DNA of 64,000 nt from Spirosomataceae bacterium TFI 002 (GTDB lineage: Bacteria; Bacteroidota; Bacteroidia; Cytophagales; Spirosomataceae), in NCBI GenBank assembly GCA_900230115.1, contig LT907983.1, positions 930,001-994,000 of the forward strand, written 5' to 3'. Every line of letters starts with the position of its first letter. Within the stretch, counting starts at the first letter, position 1. A model generated the notes under the pieces. That model did no database searches. It was not told the origin of the DNA and saw nothing but the letters and a program-made list of their open reading frames with translations. A program made the position numbers and the translations under genes. Below are positions 15,873 through 25,362 of the stretch, in pieces.

Positions 15873-18152
15873 TTATTTCGAATTATTAGAATTCTTAAAC
15901 ATGCTTTTTAGGCTTGCAATTTCTGCTTTTAGGTCATCTAATTCATTGATTCTTGAAAGTTGTGCTTTCAATAGGTCGTTTTCATTTTTCAACTCTTTAA
16001 CTGCATTTACCAATGGCATTATAAAATCTGAATAAGCTAAGGAGTACATACCCGAATCATCTTTTTTCACACCGCTGAATTCAAGGCCCAAATCTTTCAT
16101 AGCCTGCTCTACATCCTGAGCAATAAATCCATCGTGACGTACTTGGGTGGCATCAGAAATATAGTTATAACTCACAGGTTGCAGTTTATTAATAAAATCC
16201 AAACCTAATTTCGTATTTGCCTCAATATTTTCCTTTAAACGACGATCGGATGGATACGAGTAAGCAACCGCACCTTCTACAACGGTTACACTTGAGTTCC
16301 CAATTCTTACTTTGTTATTTGCGTTTACAATTGCATTGTATCCAATTGCTGTGGCATTCGACAGATAATAATATTCCACATCGGCGTCTGCTCCTAGAAT
16401 CGTGTTATTGGAACCGGTTGTAAGAAAGTCACCTGCATTTACACCTAGAGCCGTATTATTTGTACCAGTTGCACTATAATACAATGCACTTTGCCCTACA
16501 GCAGTATTGAAACTCCCAGTAGTATTGTTGCGTAAAGCAAAAGCACCTAATACCGTTCCTGATACACCCGTTGTGTTTTTATTAAGAGCATTTGCACCCG
16601 CAGCTGTATTGTAATTTCCGTTTTGGTTTGCATTCAGGGCTCCTGCTCCTAGACCCGTATTGTACTCTCCTGTATTAGATGTTAAAGAACTTCCACCAAC
16701 AGCCGTATTGTTACTACTATAAGTGTTATTATATAAGGTGTATGCTCCTATAGCTGTATTCTTTACACCGGTAGTATTATTGGTTAATGCCCCATTACCG
16801 CTTGCTACATTAGCTGTTCCTGTAGTATTGGCCTTTAAAGCTTGAAAACCTGTGGCTGTGTTCTCACCACCTGAGTTGGACGAAAACAAAGCCTGGTAAC
16901 CCACTGCAGTGTTATTCAAACTAGTCGTGTTGTTCCTCAAGGCATTATATCCAAAAGCTGAGTTGGAGTTACCAGAAGTATTATTTCGCATGGCTTCATA
17001 ACCTGAAGCAGTATTATAATTTGCTGTGTTAGCATTTAAAGCCCAAACGCCATTCGCCGTATTGTAACTTCCATTTCCACTTTGAAGGGTGCTGGCACCA
17101 GTAGCCGTATTATAACTTCCTGTAGTGGTGTTATACATCGAGTAAGCCCCAGAAGCCGTGTTTTTAGTTCCTGTTGTATTATTTACCAATGCTTGACTAC
17201 CAAAGGCCGCATTGGATTCTCCAATATTTGTTTTCAGGGCACGGAAACCGAAAGCTGTATTATCAGATGCAGAGGTGTTGGCTTCCAGAGACTGATAACC
17301 AAAGCCAGTATTATCATATCCAGTATTGAGTTTTAAGGCGGAATATCCGAAGCTTGTATTATTATCAGTATGGCTCAATTTACCACTCAAGACATTATTT
17401 ACTTTGAAAACCAATGGTTGAGCATCTGACGTTCCTAGATATGATGTTCCAGGATTACTAGCATTTCCTGTTAACAACCAACCAGAACCACCTCCACCTC
17501 CACCAGAAGGTGTTTGCCAAGTTGCAACGCCAGTCGCATCGCTGGTAAGTACTTTTCCTACACCTGGAGAGCCTCCAGTAATTTTAAGTCCAGAGCCAAT
17601 GTACATACCATTCGTAATGACACTTAGAAGAGAATTATTGCCAAGTTTCATGGTATTGCTTGCACTTACTACTGCTCCATTACCCAAGGCTGTGGCATTA
17701 GAAATAACGCCAGAAACATTAGCCCCATTTCCAATACCCGTATTGTAACTTCCTGAGATGTTGCCAATTAAGGCTCCATTTCCCATTGCTACATTATATC
17801 CACCAGTTGTATTGCCTGTCAGAGATTGCATTCCTACTGCAGTATTGGTTTGACCGGTTGTATTTGCAAGTAAAGAAAGCCAACCTAAACCTACATGAAA
17901 TGAGCCAGTTGTATTATTTGTCAGCACATTTTCACCAATAGCGGTATTCCACTCTCCCGTATTATTTATTAAAGAAGATTTACCTAAAACTACATTACCG
18001 TTGTTTGCATCTGGATTATTTGGACCTCCATTGATTCCTTTTGGAGTAATTGTAATTGATCCATTAGGATCGTATGTGCCGTTACCTATTAAGATTTGAC
18101 CCATGGATTCATAGGTACAAAATAGCGTGAGTAGAAGGATAATTTTTTTCAT
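15873..18152 (-). CDS. Repetitive fibre protein with S74 intramolecular chaperone
   Basis: 759 residues with a signal peptide (ending YESMGQ). About 26 imperfect repeats of the type NNTTGSFNTAVGQSAL occupy residues 50-155 and 265-590, separated by a linker with GGGGGGSG. This should form a long beta-helical or beta-roll shaft. The C-terminus is a Peptidase_S74 domain: SDRRLKENI gives the Ser635/Lys640 pair that in phage endosialidases cuts the chaperone off after trimerisation, followed by QPVSYNYI and HDGFIAQDVE. A coiled coil closes the protein (about residues 715-755). Probably a secreted, self-processing trimeric surface fibre or adhesin. Confidence 0.85.
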   Translation of the reverse strand: MKKIILLLTLFCTYESMGQILIGNGTYDPNGSITITPKGINGGPNNPDANNGNVVLGKSSLINNTGEWNTAIGENVLTNNTTGSFHVGLGWLSLLANTTGQTNTAVGMQSLTGNTTGGYNVAMGNGALIGNISGSYNTGIGNGANVSGVISNATALGNGAVVSASNTMKLGNNSLLSVITNGMYIGSGLKITGGSPGVGKVLTSDATGVATWQTPSGGGGGGSGWLLTGNASNPGTSYLGTSDAQPLVFKVNNVLSGKLSHTDNNTSFGYSALKLNTGYDNTGFGYQSLEANTSASDNTAFGFRALKTNIGESNAAFGSQALVNNTTGTKNTASGAYSMYNTTTGSYNTATGASTLQSGNGSYNTANGVWALNANTANYNTASGYEAMRNNTSGNSNSAFGYNALRNNTTSLNNTAVGYQALFSSNSGGENTATGFQALKANTTGTANVASGNGALTNNTTGVKNTAIGAYTLYNNTYSSNNTAVGGSSLTSNTGEYNTGLGAGALNANQNGNYNTAAGANALNKNTTGVSGTVLGAFALRNNTTGSFNTAVGQSALYYSATGTNNTALGVNAGDFLTTGSNNTILGADADVEYYYLSNATAIGYNAIVNANNKVRIGNSSVTVVEGAVAYSYPSDRRLKENIEANTKLGLDFINKLQPVSYNYISDATQVRHDGFIAQDVEQAMKDLGLEFSGVKKDDSGMYSLAYSDFIMPLVNAVKELKNENDLLKAQLSRINELDDLKAEIASLKSMFKNSNNSK

Positions 18153-18379
18153 GGTATATTGTTGTTAGCGTTAATAATTGATTTTATGGGTTACTATTTG
18201 AATGGATTTTAATGCATGGTTATAAATCGTCTATATTTTATAAAAATGAACTCCACCTAAGCAGTTTCTATGATGTAGAAAACGACATTTATCACTTGAT
18301 TTTCCTGGTAATTCTCAAAAGGGAATTATGTTAAAAAATAGATCTTAGTAGCCTACAATTCCTGCCTAAGAAATATCGC

Positions 18380-18478
18380 CTAGCCATCTTGAATATTAAG
18401 AATGACTTCAACATTTAATGACTGAAGAAATGTGTGTATTTTATAAAACTCGAAGTCAATTAACTTAGGAGTTTCCAT
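18380..18478 (-). pseudogene. Truncated LytTR gene remnant
   Basis: A 32-codon frame, METPKLIDFEF... to ...LNIQDG followed by a stop. It aligns without gaps to the first 32 residues of the two intact LytTR proteins (MKTPKIL... to ...LNLTDG/LNFTDG), sharing 10 positions with the first, including M-TPK, LQ, LN and DG. The rest of the domain is not recognisable downstream. A copy of the LytTR-associated motif lies 113 bp upstream (18591-18611), as at the intact genes. It could instead be a tiny real ORF. Confidence 0.45.
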
Positions 18479-18590
18479 GGTCTATTGAGTTAAATCTATA
18501 TCGTATTCAGCTTTCTGAATGACTGATAATTAAGCCATTACGCTTAGGTGAAACCAAGGTGATTCTTTATTCCTCTTTAACCCAAAAATA

Positions 18591-18611
18591 GGGGTAGACA
18601 AAAAGTGGACA
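18591..18611 (-). promoter_or_regulatory. Direct-repeat motif upstream of the LytTR remnant
   Basis: GGGGTAGACA followed by AAAAGTGGACA. Two GTAGACA-like halves at an 11-bp period. The 18153-19016 gap (864 bp) otherwise contains only the 32-codon remnant; I see no further gene in it. Confidence 0.55.
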
Positions 18612-19016
18612 TTTCCCCAAAGCGTTGGTACAAGCTTTCAAACGCTTTTTTTAAATAAAAAAACAAGTAATTAAAATGGCTTATCCTTGTTCCATCAATA
18701 CCAATTTTTAACAAAAAATTGGAGGTAAGATCGATATGTATTCAATCCTGCTATTTCTAGAATTTAAATATGATTAAAAACTCAACAATTAATATGTCGA
18801 GCTGATATGAATCTCATTAAATGAGAGACGATTTAAGTACTAAGATTTGGATCGAAAAAAACATGTATTAGCACTGTTCGGTAAAAGGCTTTTAGTCTTG
18901 ACTATGAGATAGCCAATAGAAATTTATATGCTAATGCCTTATCGAAAACATCGACAATACTTTTGAAAGAAGGTAACAGCCTTTAAGCGTTGAAGAAGGT
19001 AAACCTCGATTTTTAC

Positions 19017-20441
19017 TTAAAATGGCGGAACAAAAACAAGGGTAAAAATCGTCCCCATTTTCATTTCTGACTGAACATCGATAGTGATATGATGAGCTTT
19101 TAAGATACTAAGGGTACTCGCTAGCCCAAGCCCCACTCCTGCTTTTTTGGTTGTAAAGTATGGTTCAAAAAGGTGTCCCTGCATATCTGCGGGTATACCA
19201 GTTCCATTGTCTTGAATTTCAAGAATTCCGTCGTTGAATGAAATCCTAAGGTGACCTTCGGGGCTTTCGCTCATCGCTTCAATGGCGTTTACAAGTAGAT
19301 TAGTAAGTGCAATCGATAGTTGCTCGAAATTTAAAGGAAACACGAAATTCTCTTTTGTAATTTCCGTAGTTACCTGAATGCCATTTAACTTCGCTCTGTC
19401 TATGATGGTAGAAATAGCAAATGCTATAACATCTTGAACATTACTTACTTTAAGGTCAAACTCTTGATTTTTTGCACTATTTAGAACCTTGCTTATGATC
19501 TCATTGATACGAACAGCATTACGCTTTATCATATCAAGGAAAACCTTATTCTCTTCGTCTTTGATGCTAAACTCAATACTCTCAGTGGCCATAGAAATAC
19601 TTGAAAGCGGATTTCGGACTTCGTGAGCAAGTGTTCTCATTAGTCTTGCAGTTGCCTCCATTTTTTCGTTCAATATCCGAGCTTTCTCTGCTTTTTGTTC
19701 GTCTGTTTTATCTATGATAGTTCCATGAATAAAACTCTTCCCTATTTCATCTTTATGTAGATTACAAGAGATTAGACCAAGCTTTTCTACTTCATCTTTG
19801 GTATGAACAGAGACAAATAAATTCATGATGCTTCCGTTTTTGGCTACACCACTTTTTATTTTGCTTCTATCAACTTCGTTTTTGATCAAATCCAAAACTG
19901 AGCCATCTAGTAGTTCGTCCTGCTTATATCCTGTAAATTTCTCTACTGAATTACTGACACTCAGCAGTTTAAAATCTGTATCTGCTATAAAAATAATATC
20001 CTGAGAATGCTCAATGACCGTTCGGTATTTCAATTCACTTTTGGTGAGTTCATTCCTTATTTGAGCTTGCTTGAGCGTATATCTAATACTCCTTTCGAGA
20101 TTCGTAATAGTAAGTTCCTCTTTGACCAAATAGTCATATACACCTATCTCAGAAGCCTTCTTATCAATATCCTTATCTCCAAGTCCTGTAAGAAGGATAA
20201 TGGGGGTTAATATTTTTTGATCAATGACCCATTGCGAGAGCGTAAGTCCAGTATTTTTACCCAAAAAGAAATCAAAAACGAAAAGGTCGAACGAAGTACT
20301 TTCTATGTGTTTTTCGGCAACTTGAAAAGAAGCTGCCCAAGTTACATCGAACTGGTAAGACCCCATTCGGTCCAAAAGGTCTACAAAAAGTAGACTGTCG
20401 TCTTCGTCATCATCTACAAGTAAAAGTTTGAGTTTTTGCAT
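19017..20441 (-). CDS. Receiver-PAS-histidine kinase hybrid
   Basis: 474 residues, soluble. The receiver domain (1-115) has the acidic pocket DDDED at 10-14, the phosphoacceptor Asp57, Thr85 and Lys107. A PAS domain follows (135-245: YRTVIEHSQDIIFIAD). The HisKA box LAHEVRNPLSS places the phosphorylated His at 273. The HATPase domain has NLLVNAIEAMSE, DNGTGIP and GVGLGLA. The domain order receiver-first suggests it accepts phosphate from another kinase before acting. It lies between two LytTR loci on the same strand, so it may belong to their control circuit (inference). Confidence 0.9.
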   Translation of the reverse strand: MQKLKLLLVDDDEDDSLLFVDLLDRMGSYQFDVTWAASFQVAEKHIESTSFDLFVFDFFLGKNTGLTLSQWVIDQKILTPIILLTGLGDKDIDKKASEIGVYDYLVKEELTITNLERSIRYTLKQAQIRNELTKSELKYRTVIEHSQDIIFIADTDFKLLSVSNSVEKFTGYKQDELLDGSVLDLIKNEVDRSKIKSGVAKNGSIMNLFVSVHTKDEVEKLGLISCNLHKDEIGKSFIHGTIIDKTDEQKAEKARILNEKMEATARLMRTLAHEVRNPLSSISMATESIEFSIKDEENKVFLDMIKRNAVRINEIISKVLNSAKNQEFDLKVSNVQDVIAFAISTIIDRAKLNGIQVTTEITKENFVFPLNFEQLSIALTNLLVNAIEAMSESPEGHLRISFNDGILEIQDNGTGIPADMQGHLFEPYFTTKKAGVGLGLASTLSILKAHHITIDVQSEMKMGTIFTLVFVPPF

Positions 20442-20645
20442 TCTAAATTTTAAATCCTGATGGCAAATTATGGAAAGTTGTATAACGAATGTTAAATGTA
20501 CTCCGAGTTCGAATTAAACCCAAATAATAATAATTTTAAGGAGTAATTATTAGAGATTGTCTAGGTTCAACCAACGCTCTGCCAAAAAGTTTATATCTAA
20601 AATGTATCTTTTAAAACAAACAGGTTATTCATAAATGACGAGCAA

Positions 20646-20972
20646 TTATGCAATCATGTAATAATCAAAAAGGTTTGGATTTTGACTGATCAATAGTGCT
20701 TTCCGTCTTCTAGGTATCAGGAGTTTTGTCTCGTTTTTTAGATGAATGTATCCATCATTAGAAACCTTTGAGATAAATGCCTTATTAACAATATTGGCCC
20801 TATCAATTCTAATGAAAGAGCCGCTGTTAAAGTGTTCTTCAAAAAACTTAAGGCAATAACCCGAAATGAGCTGCTTACCATCAGTAAAGTTTAAGATAGT
20901 ATAATTGGACGAAGCTTCTAAATGACTGACTTGGGCTTTCAATATCCCCTTTAAAATTTTTGGTGTTTTCAT
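20646..20972 (-). CDS. LytTR DNA-binding domain protein 2
   Basis: 108 residues from the Met at 20972 (MKTPKILKG); the frame is open to 20999, but the shorter start matches its paralogue at 15563, including the identical DNA just around the start. LytTR core: HLEASSNYTILNFTDGKQL, FIRIDRANIVNKAFISKV, LLIPRRRKALL. No receiver or membrane part. The motif at 21034-21053 begins 62 bp upstream of the start, almost exactly the spacing found at gene 1. Confidence 0.88.
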   Translation of the reverse strand: MKTPKILKGILKAQVSHLEASSNYTILNFTDGKQLISGYCLKFFEEHFNSGSFIRIDRANIVNKAFISKVSNDGYIHLKNETKLLIPRRRKALLISQNPNLFDYYMIA

Positions 20973-21033
20973 GGCTATAAAGTTGTTCTTGTTTTCCAAT
21001 GTAGCTCAAGCATGACACAATTGATAAAAACTA

Positions 21034-21053
21034 GGGTGGACAAAAAGTAGACA
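21034..21053 (-). promoter_or_regulatory. Direct-repeat motif upstream of LytTR gene 2
   Basis: GGGTGGACAAAAAGTAGACA on the + strand, 62 bp from the chosen LytTR start. The remainder of the 20973-21300 gap has no convincing gene. Confidence 0.6.
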
Positions 21054-21300
21054 TCCACTAAATCATTTAAACTCTTGTAAAAGAGCACCAATAACTCACT
21101 AATAACGAACTATTTATGAAAACCCAACTTAATAAGCTCAAATTAAAGACACCCCTCTGCACTTATCTACTTACTATGGATTGTGGCTGATCCAGGTTCA
21201 AAAATCACTAAATGGTAAATGTTTAGTTCGCTCGAATTAATACTTTAACAACGGCTTAATTAACATGGAAAGAAGAGAAACTAGTTAAAAGACAATCACT

Positions 21301-23127
21301 TCAAAAACTCAATAAAAAACCTTGAATGTCGCTCTCTTCTACATTCATTTTCTTACGTAATCGATAGCGGGCCTTTTTTACACCATCATCCGATATACCC
21401 ATGATATCGGCGATTTCTTTGGAGTTCATATTCATTTTGAGCAAGGATATTAACCTTACTTCACTTTTCGTAAAAGTTCCATACTTTTCAGCAAGTCGAT
21501 TGAGAAAACCATGATGTATGCTGCTAAACTCTTGCGAAAACTGCTCCCACTGTTTGTCGCTATCTATGTCTCGCTTTATCATCTTGCTAATTCTGTTACT
21601 AGCTTTATTGATACTGCCGTCCACGTTCGTCTTTAATTCGGCTACTTGACTTTCCAGCGTACCTAGAAACTCATTCTTTCGAGCAAGTTGTAATACTTTA
21701 GCCGAAAGCTCTTTTTTCTTTGAATCAAGCTCCATCTCTGCCTTTTCTCTCCTTTCGGCTTCTAGAGCTTTTTCTTTTTCGTAAAGTTGTTTATCCTTTT
21801 TACGTTTTTGGTATAAAGAAAACGCAAGGGATAATAAGGCAACTAGACCAGCAACTAAAGCCCATATTCTCCAAGTATTTATTGCATTAGTTTTGGTCAA
21901 TAATTGAATTTCAGCATCTTTTTTAACGGTCTCATATTTTGATTGCAGCTCATTAATTTGTTTGGTTTTTGCAAGATTAAACAAACTGTCGTTTAAAACT
22001 TGAAATGCCTCCATTTCTGACAAGGCCAAGTCCGTTTCTCCTGTTTTTTGGTAAATTTCTTTTGCAACTTTATGAGCATCCATTTGTAACTCCACCGAAC
22101 CAATTTCTGTGGCCATTTGACGTCCCTTACCAATTTCTAACTTTGCTTTTTGAATATTTCTTAAATTCAAAAGTGTCCTTGCATAATTGATATGAAGGTC
22201 AGCCTCAAACAAAGCATTTTTCACTTTTTTAGAAATTTCTAACGCTGCATCAAAGCTTTCTTTAGCAAGTTGAAACTTTTTCATTTCGTTGTAAAGAATT
22301 CCAAGATTACCCAGAACTGCCATCTCCCCTCTTGGAAAATCTAATTCTTTACTCATTTTTAAGGCTTTTTGATATGCTATCAATGCCTTTTCATATTGCT
22401 TTCCTTTCTTGTACGAAACCCCGATATTGCTTTCAACGTTAAAACTTGCAAAGGGTAAGTTTTCATTTTCGAAAATGACCAAAGCTTCATTAAATAACTC
22501 AATTGACTTATCTAGGTTTCCAATTTTGGTATGAATTACCCCCATTGAGGACAATGCATAACCCGCATACTCAGAGTAGTTTACACTTTTGCAATAGTCA
22601 TAACATTTTTTAGCGTCCAGCATTGCTTCATCTAACCTATCTAGATCAATATACATGTCTGATATCCTTAAGTAGGTATCCGCTAGGTTAAAGGTATCGT
22701 CCAATGCGATAAATTTTTCCATTGCAATTTCATACCATTCGATCGCTTTTAGTTTATTTCCCTTGTCGGATTCCAAAGTGCCTTGAAACACAAAGTTTCT
22801 AGCGAGTCTTTTTTGGTTATTCTCTCTCTTGTTTTCGGCAATTGCAAGGCTGAGGTATTTGTTAACGGAGTCTATTTGTTCGGCATCATAATAAGCATCT
22901 GCCAAGTTCCCCAAAGTTTGACCCAGTTTTGAAGACTTTAGCTTTTTGGCAAGTTTGACATTTTCAATGGCCATTTTGATGCTTTGAGCATTGTCGTAAT
23001 ATTGAATTTCTCGCTGTTTAGAGATGTTGGCTTTTAGTGTTTCTTCACTTTGGGCCAAAACATGGGAGCTGGAAAGAAACAAAAGGCCAAAAAAAATAAA
23101 GAGTTTATATGTGCTTTTTGCTATCAT
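21301..23127 (-). CDS. TPR-transmembrane-LuxR-type regulator 2
   Basis: 608 residues. Signal peptide (ending HVLAQ), then a tetratricopeptide array (about residues 70-370; e.g. AGYALSSMGVIHTKIGNLDKSIELF), one membrane helix (about 410-430, WALVAGLVALLSLAF), a coiled-coil linker, and a C-terminal helix-turn-helix (SEVRLISLLKMNMNSKEIADIMGISDDGVKKARYRLRKK). The TPR part faces the periplasm and the HTH the cytoplasm, so it is probably a one-component transmembrane sensor-regulator. Its start is 4 bp downstream of the stop of its paralogue, so they are co-transcribed. Confidence 0.85.
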   Translation of the reverse strand: MIAKSTYKLFIFFGLLFLSSSHVLAQSEETLKANISKQREIQYYDNAQSIKMAIENVKLAKKLKSSKLGQTLGNLADAYYDAEQIDSVNKYLSLAIAENKRENNQKRLARNFVFQGTLESDKGNKLKAIEWYEIAMEKFIALDDTFNLADTYLRISDMYIDLDRLDEAMLDAKKCYDYCKSVNYSEYAGYALSSMGVIHTKIGNLDKSIELFNEALVIFENENLPFASFNVESNIGVSYKKGKQYEKALIAYQKALKMSKELDFPRGEMAVLGNLGILYNEMKKFQLAKESFDAALEISKKVKNALFEADLHINYARTLLNLRNIQKAKLEIGKGRQMATEIGSVELQMDAHKVAKEIYQKTGETDLALSEMEAFQVLNDSLFNLAKTKQINELQSKYETVKKDAEIQLLTKTNAINTWRIWALVAGLVALLSLAFSLYQKRKKDKQLYEKEKALEAERREKAEMELDSKKKELSAKVLQLARKNEFLGTLESQVAELKTNVDGSINKASNRISKMIKRDIDSDKQWEQFSQEFSSIHHGFLNRLAEKYGTFTKSEVRLISLLKMNMNSKEIADIMGISDDGVKKARYRLRKKMNVEESDIQGFLLSF

Positions 23128-23131
23128 CTAT

Positions 23132-24793
23132 TTAAAAGGAAAGTATATAGGTTTGGATGTCTTCGTCCGAACTGAGTTTTAATTTTTTTCGTAGACGGTA
23201 TCGGGCTTTTTTTAAACCATCATCAGTGATATTAAGTGTATCGGCGATTTCTCGAGATGAAAGATTCATTTTTAAAAGGGATATTAACCTAAATTCACTC
23301 TTTGAGAACGAACCGAATGCAGATTTCAAACGATCTAAAAAGCCTTGGTTAAGGCTGCTAAACTCAGCAGAGAATTGTTCCCATTGTTCACTGTCTCTAA
23401 CATCTTGTTTTAACAGTCGAGATATTCTGCTGGAGGCCCTTATCACCGATCCATCTACATTTTCTCTTAAGGCTTCTGTCTCCTTTTCTATGGTTCTTAA
23501 AAAATGATTTTTACTAGCCAACTGCAATATTTTCGCGGTTAATTCTTTCTGTTTGTGTTCTGTTTCGAGTTTTGCAACCTTTAGCTTTTCTGCGGCTATT
23601 GCCTTTTCCTTTTCGCCTAATTCTATTTCACGTTTCCGCTTCAAGTTGAGATTTATAATTACTCCCAATGCAATAATAGCAATTAATATAGAACCTATTG
23701 CCAGACCTATCTTTTGTATCCTACTTAATTTTGCATTTGCATTGAGCACATTTATTTGAGCGTCTTTCTTTACGCTTTCAAATTTGGCATCCATCTCTGC
23801 AATGATATTTGTCTTCTCAATAGAAAACAAACTGTCATCCAAAGACCTCACATGTTCATAGTTTTTGAGAGATTCTTCAAAAAGCCCAGCTTTCTTTTGG
23901 GCAAAATATAAAGAAGAATAGGCATTGATTCGCCTGTGGTCGTCATCCACCTCTTCTGCAATTTCTATGGCCTTTTTGGCATAGGCAATTGCTTTTTCGT
24001 ATTCTTTTTTACCAGTATAATTGTAGGACAGGTTACGATAAGCATGTTCCATACTCGTTCGTATTCCGTGCTTCTCATATATCCTAATGGCTTCATTCAG
24101 TAATGAAATTGCTCTGTCGTAGTCTTTGTAATGGTCCAGATATATCTGCGATAAATTTGCATTCAAAATCCCAATACTATAAGTTTCATTACGAGATTTA
24201 TTAGCGAGTGAAAGTCCTTTCAGAAAAGATGATTCGGCTTTTTTAAGTTCAGCCATATCCCTGTAAATAATACCTAAATTGGAATAAATACTAATGATAC
24301 CAATGGTATCTTTTAAGGCTTTATGAAGCTCAAGTGCCTGATTCTCATAATACAGCCCTTTCTCAGAAAAGCTCCTTACTTCTCTGTTGTCTCCTCCCTG
24401 AATTTTGTAAATAAGCCCCAAAGAATTGTAGCTATTTGCCAGTCCTAATGTGTCTTTTAGCCTTTCAAAAATTGAAATTGCCTTTTCGTATTCTTTAACA
24501 CCCTTGATATACTGGCCAGTGTTTTTGTAATTGTTTCCTTGATTTAAATGATAGGTGGCAGTCGTTTTATCATCTTTCAATTCGTTGACTAACTCATGCG
24601 AGATGGCTAAGTATTTCTTACTAGAATCTATATTAACGCTATTGAAGTACCTACCAATTTGGATGGCGGTATTTGTCCGTAAGTGTAGGTTAGATGAATT
24701 TTTAAAGATGCTTTTCAATGAATCCACATTCGCAATTTCTTGTGCAGAAGCATTGAGCCCGATTAATACAAGCAACACCTTTAAGTTTCTCAT
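23132..24793 (-). CDS. TPR-transmembrane-LuxR-type regulator 1
   Basis: 553 residues with the same plan as the downstream gene: signal peptide (ending NASAQ), TPR repeats (residues 50-330), a membrane helix (about 355-377, IGLAIGSILIAIIALGVII), a coiled coil, and a C-terminal HTH (SEFRLISLLKMNLSSREIADTLNITDDGLKKARYRLRKK). The HTH and linker are much more alike between the two than the TPR halves, as expected if they bind related sites but sense different things. Preceded by a 54-codon ORF and a copy of the GTAGACA motif. Confidence 0.85.
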   Translation of the reverse strand: MRNLKVLLVLIGLNASAQEIANVDSLKSIFKNSSNLHLRTNTAIQIGRYFNSVNIDSSKKYLAISHELVNELKDDKTTATYHLNQGNNYKNTGQYIKGVKEYEKAISIFERLKDTLGLANSYNSLGLIYKIQGGDNREVRSFSEKGLYYENQALELHKALKDTIGIISIYSNLGIIYRDMAELKKAESSFLKGLSLANKSRNETYSIGILNANLSQIYLDHYKDYDRAISLLNEAIRIYEKHGIRTSMEHAYRNLSYNYTGKKEYEKAIAYAKKAIEIAEEVDDDHRRINAYSSLYFAQKKAGLFEESLKNYEHVRSLDDSLFSIEKTNIIAEMDAKFESVKKDAQINVLNANAKLSRIQKIGLAIGSILIAIIALGVIINLNLKRKREIELGEKEKAIAAEKLKVAKLETEHKQKELTAKILQLASKNHFLRTIEKETEALRENVDGSVIRASSRISRLLKQDVRDSEQWEQFSAEFSSLNQGFLDRLKSAFGSFSKSEFRLISLLKMNLSSREIADTLNITDDGLKKARYRLRKKLKLSSDEDIQTYILSF

Positions 24794-24822
24794 GGTTTAT
24801 TTAGCTTGAAGTATGGTCGAAT

Positions 24823-24987
24823 TTAAGCGTTTGAGTCTTCAGAATTCTCCCTGATAAGCTTTATGAATTTATGAAAATGATTTTCAACTTCATTCTCCAA
24901 TATCGTCAATTCTTTGACTATGACAGTCTTTTTTTCTGTCCCTTTTTTAATCTCTTTCAATATTTCATCCAACTTCTTCGATTCCAT
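24823..24987 (-). CDS. Small coiled-coil-like protein (54 aa)
   Basis: 54 codons: MESKKLDEILKEIKKG... ending IRENSEDSNA. Highly charged, predicted to be one long helix. It ends 29 bp before the TPR-LuxR gene and is on the same strand, so probably the first gene of that operon. The motif at 25062-25083 starts 75 bp upstream of its start. No family recognised; coding status inferred from composition and position. Confidence 0.45.
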   Translation of the reverse strand: MESKKLDEILKEIKKGTEKKTVIVKELTILENEVENHFHKFIKLIRENSEDSNA

Positions 24988-25061
24988 CAGAAGGTCTACT
25001 ACCCTTTATCCATTTTTTAAGACTCGAAAGGTAAGGCAAAGAATTAGAGTAGAAAGCTTAC

Positions 25062-25083
25062 GGGGGTAGACAAAAAGTAGACA
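25062..25083 (-). promoter_or_regulatory. Direct-repeat motif upstream of the TPR-LuxR operon
   Basis: GGGG followed by GTAGACAAAAAGTAGACA: two perfect GTAGACA halves at an 11-bp period, the best of the four copies. It is followed by ATTGAAAAAAAAG as at 15626. The remaining gap up to 25362 shows no gene. Confidence 0.6.
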
Positions 25084-25362
25084 ATTGAAAAAAAAGACCA
25101 AATAGAGCATATATAGCTTGATTCAAATGCTATCTAAATGTTTTAGTTCATTAAGCCGAAGTATAATTGTCCCAAATAAACTTAAACTGCCTGTTTAATA
25201 TGGAGCAACTATCGCCTTTTGTAAAAGTCTTGAGCACATTTTTTTTGGTTAATAATTCTCTCAAAATCAGTTGACTTTGAATCGGACAACATAACTTCAT
25301 TTCTATATAAAATTTGGGTTTAGCTTGACTAATTCAGTAACTTGATAAGAAAAAATTAAGTT

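Noticed and set aside
15873-18152. Repetitive DNA that might be a CRISPR or satellite array
   Set aside because: The repeats are imperfect, in frame, and translate to a continuous NTAVG-type protein repeat.
21116-21190. A 24-codon plus-strand frame (MKTQLNKLKLK...) resembling a small peptide precursor
   Set aside because: No processing enzymes nearby, weak start context, and too short to support.
23157-23507. Antisense open frame of 116 codons opposite the TPR-LuxR gene
   Set aside because: Low-complexity translation mirroring the Lys/Glu-rich coding strand; a shadow of the real gene.
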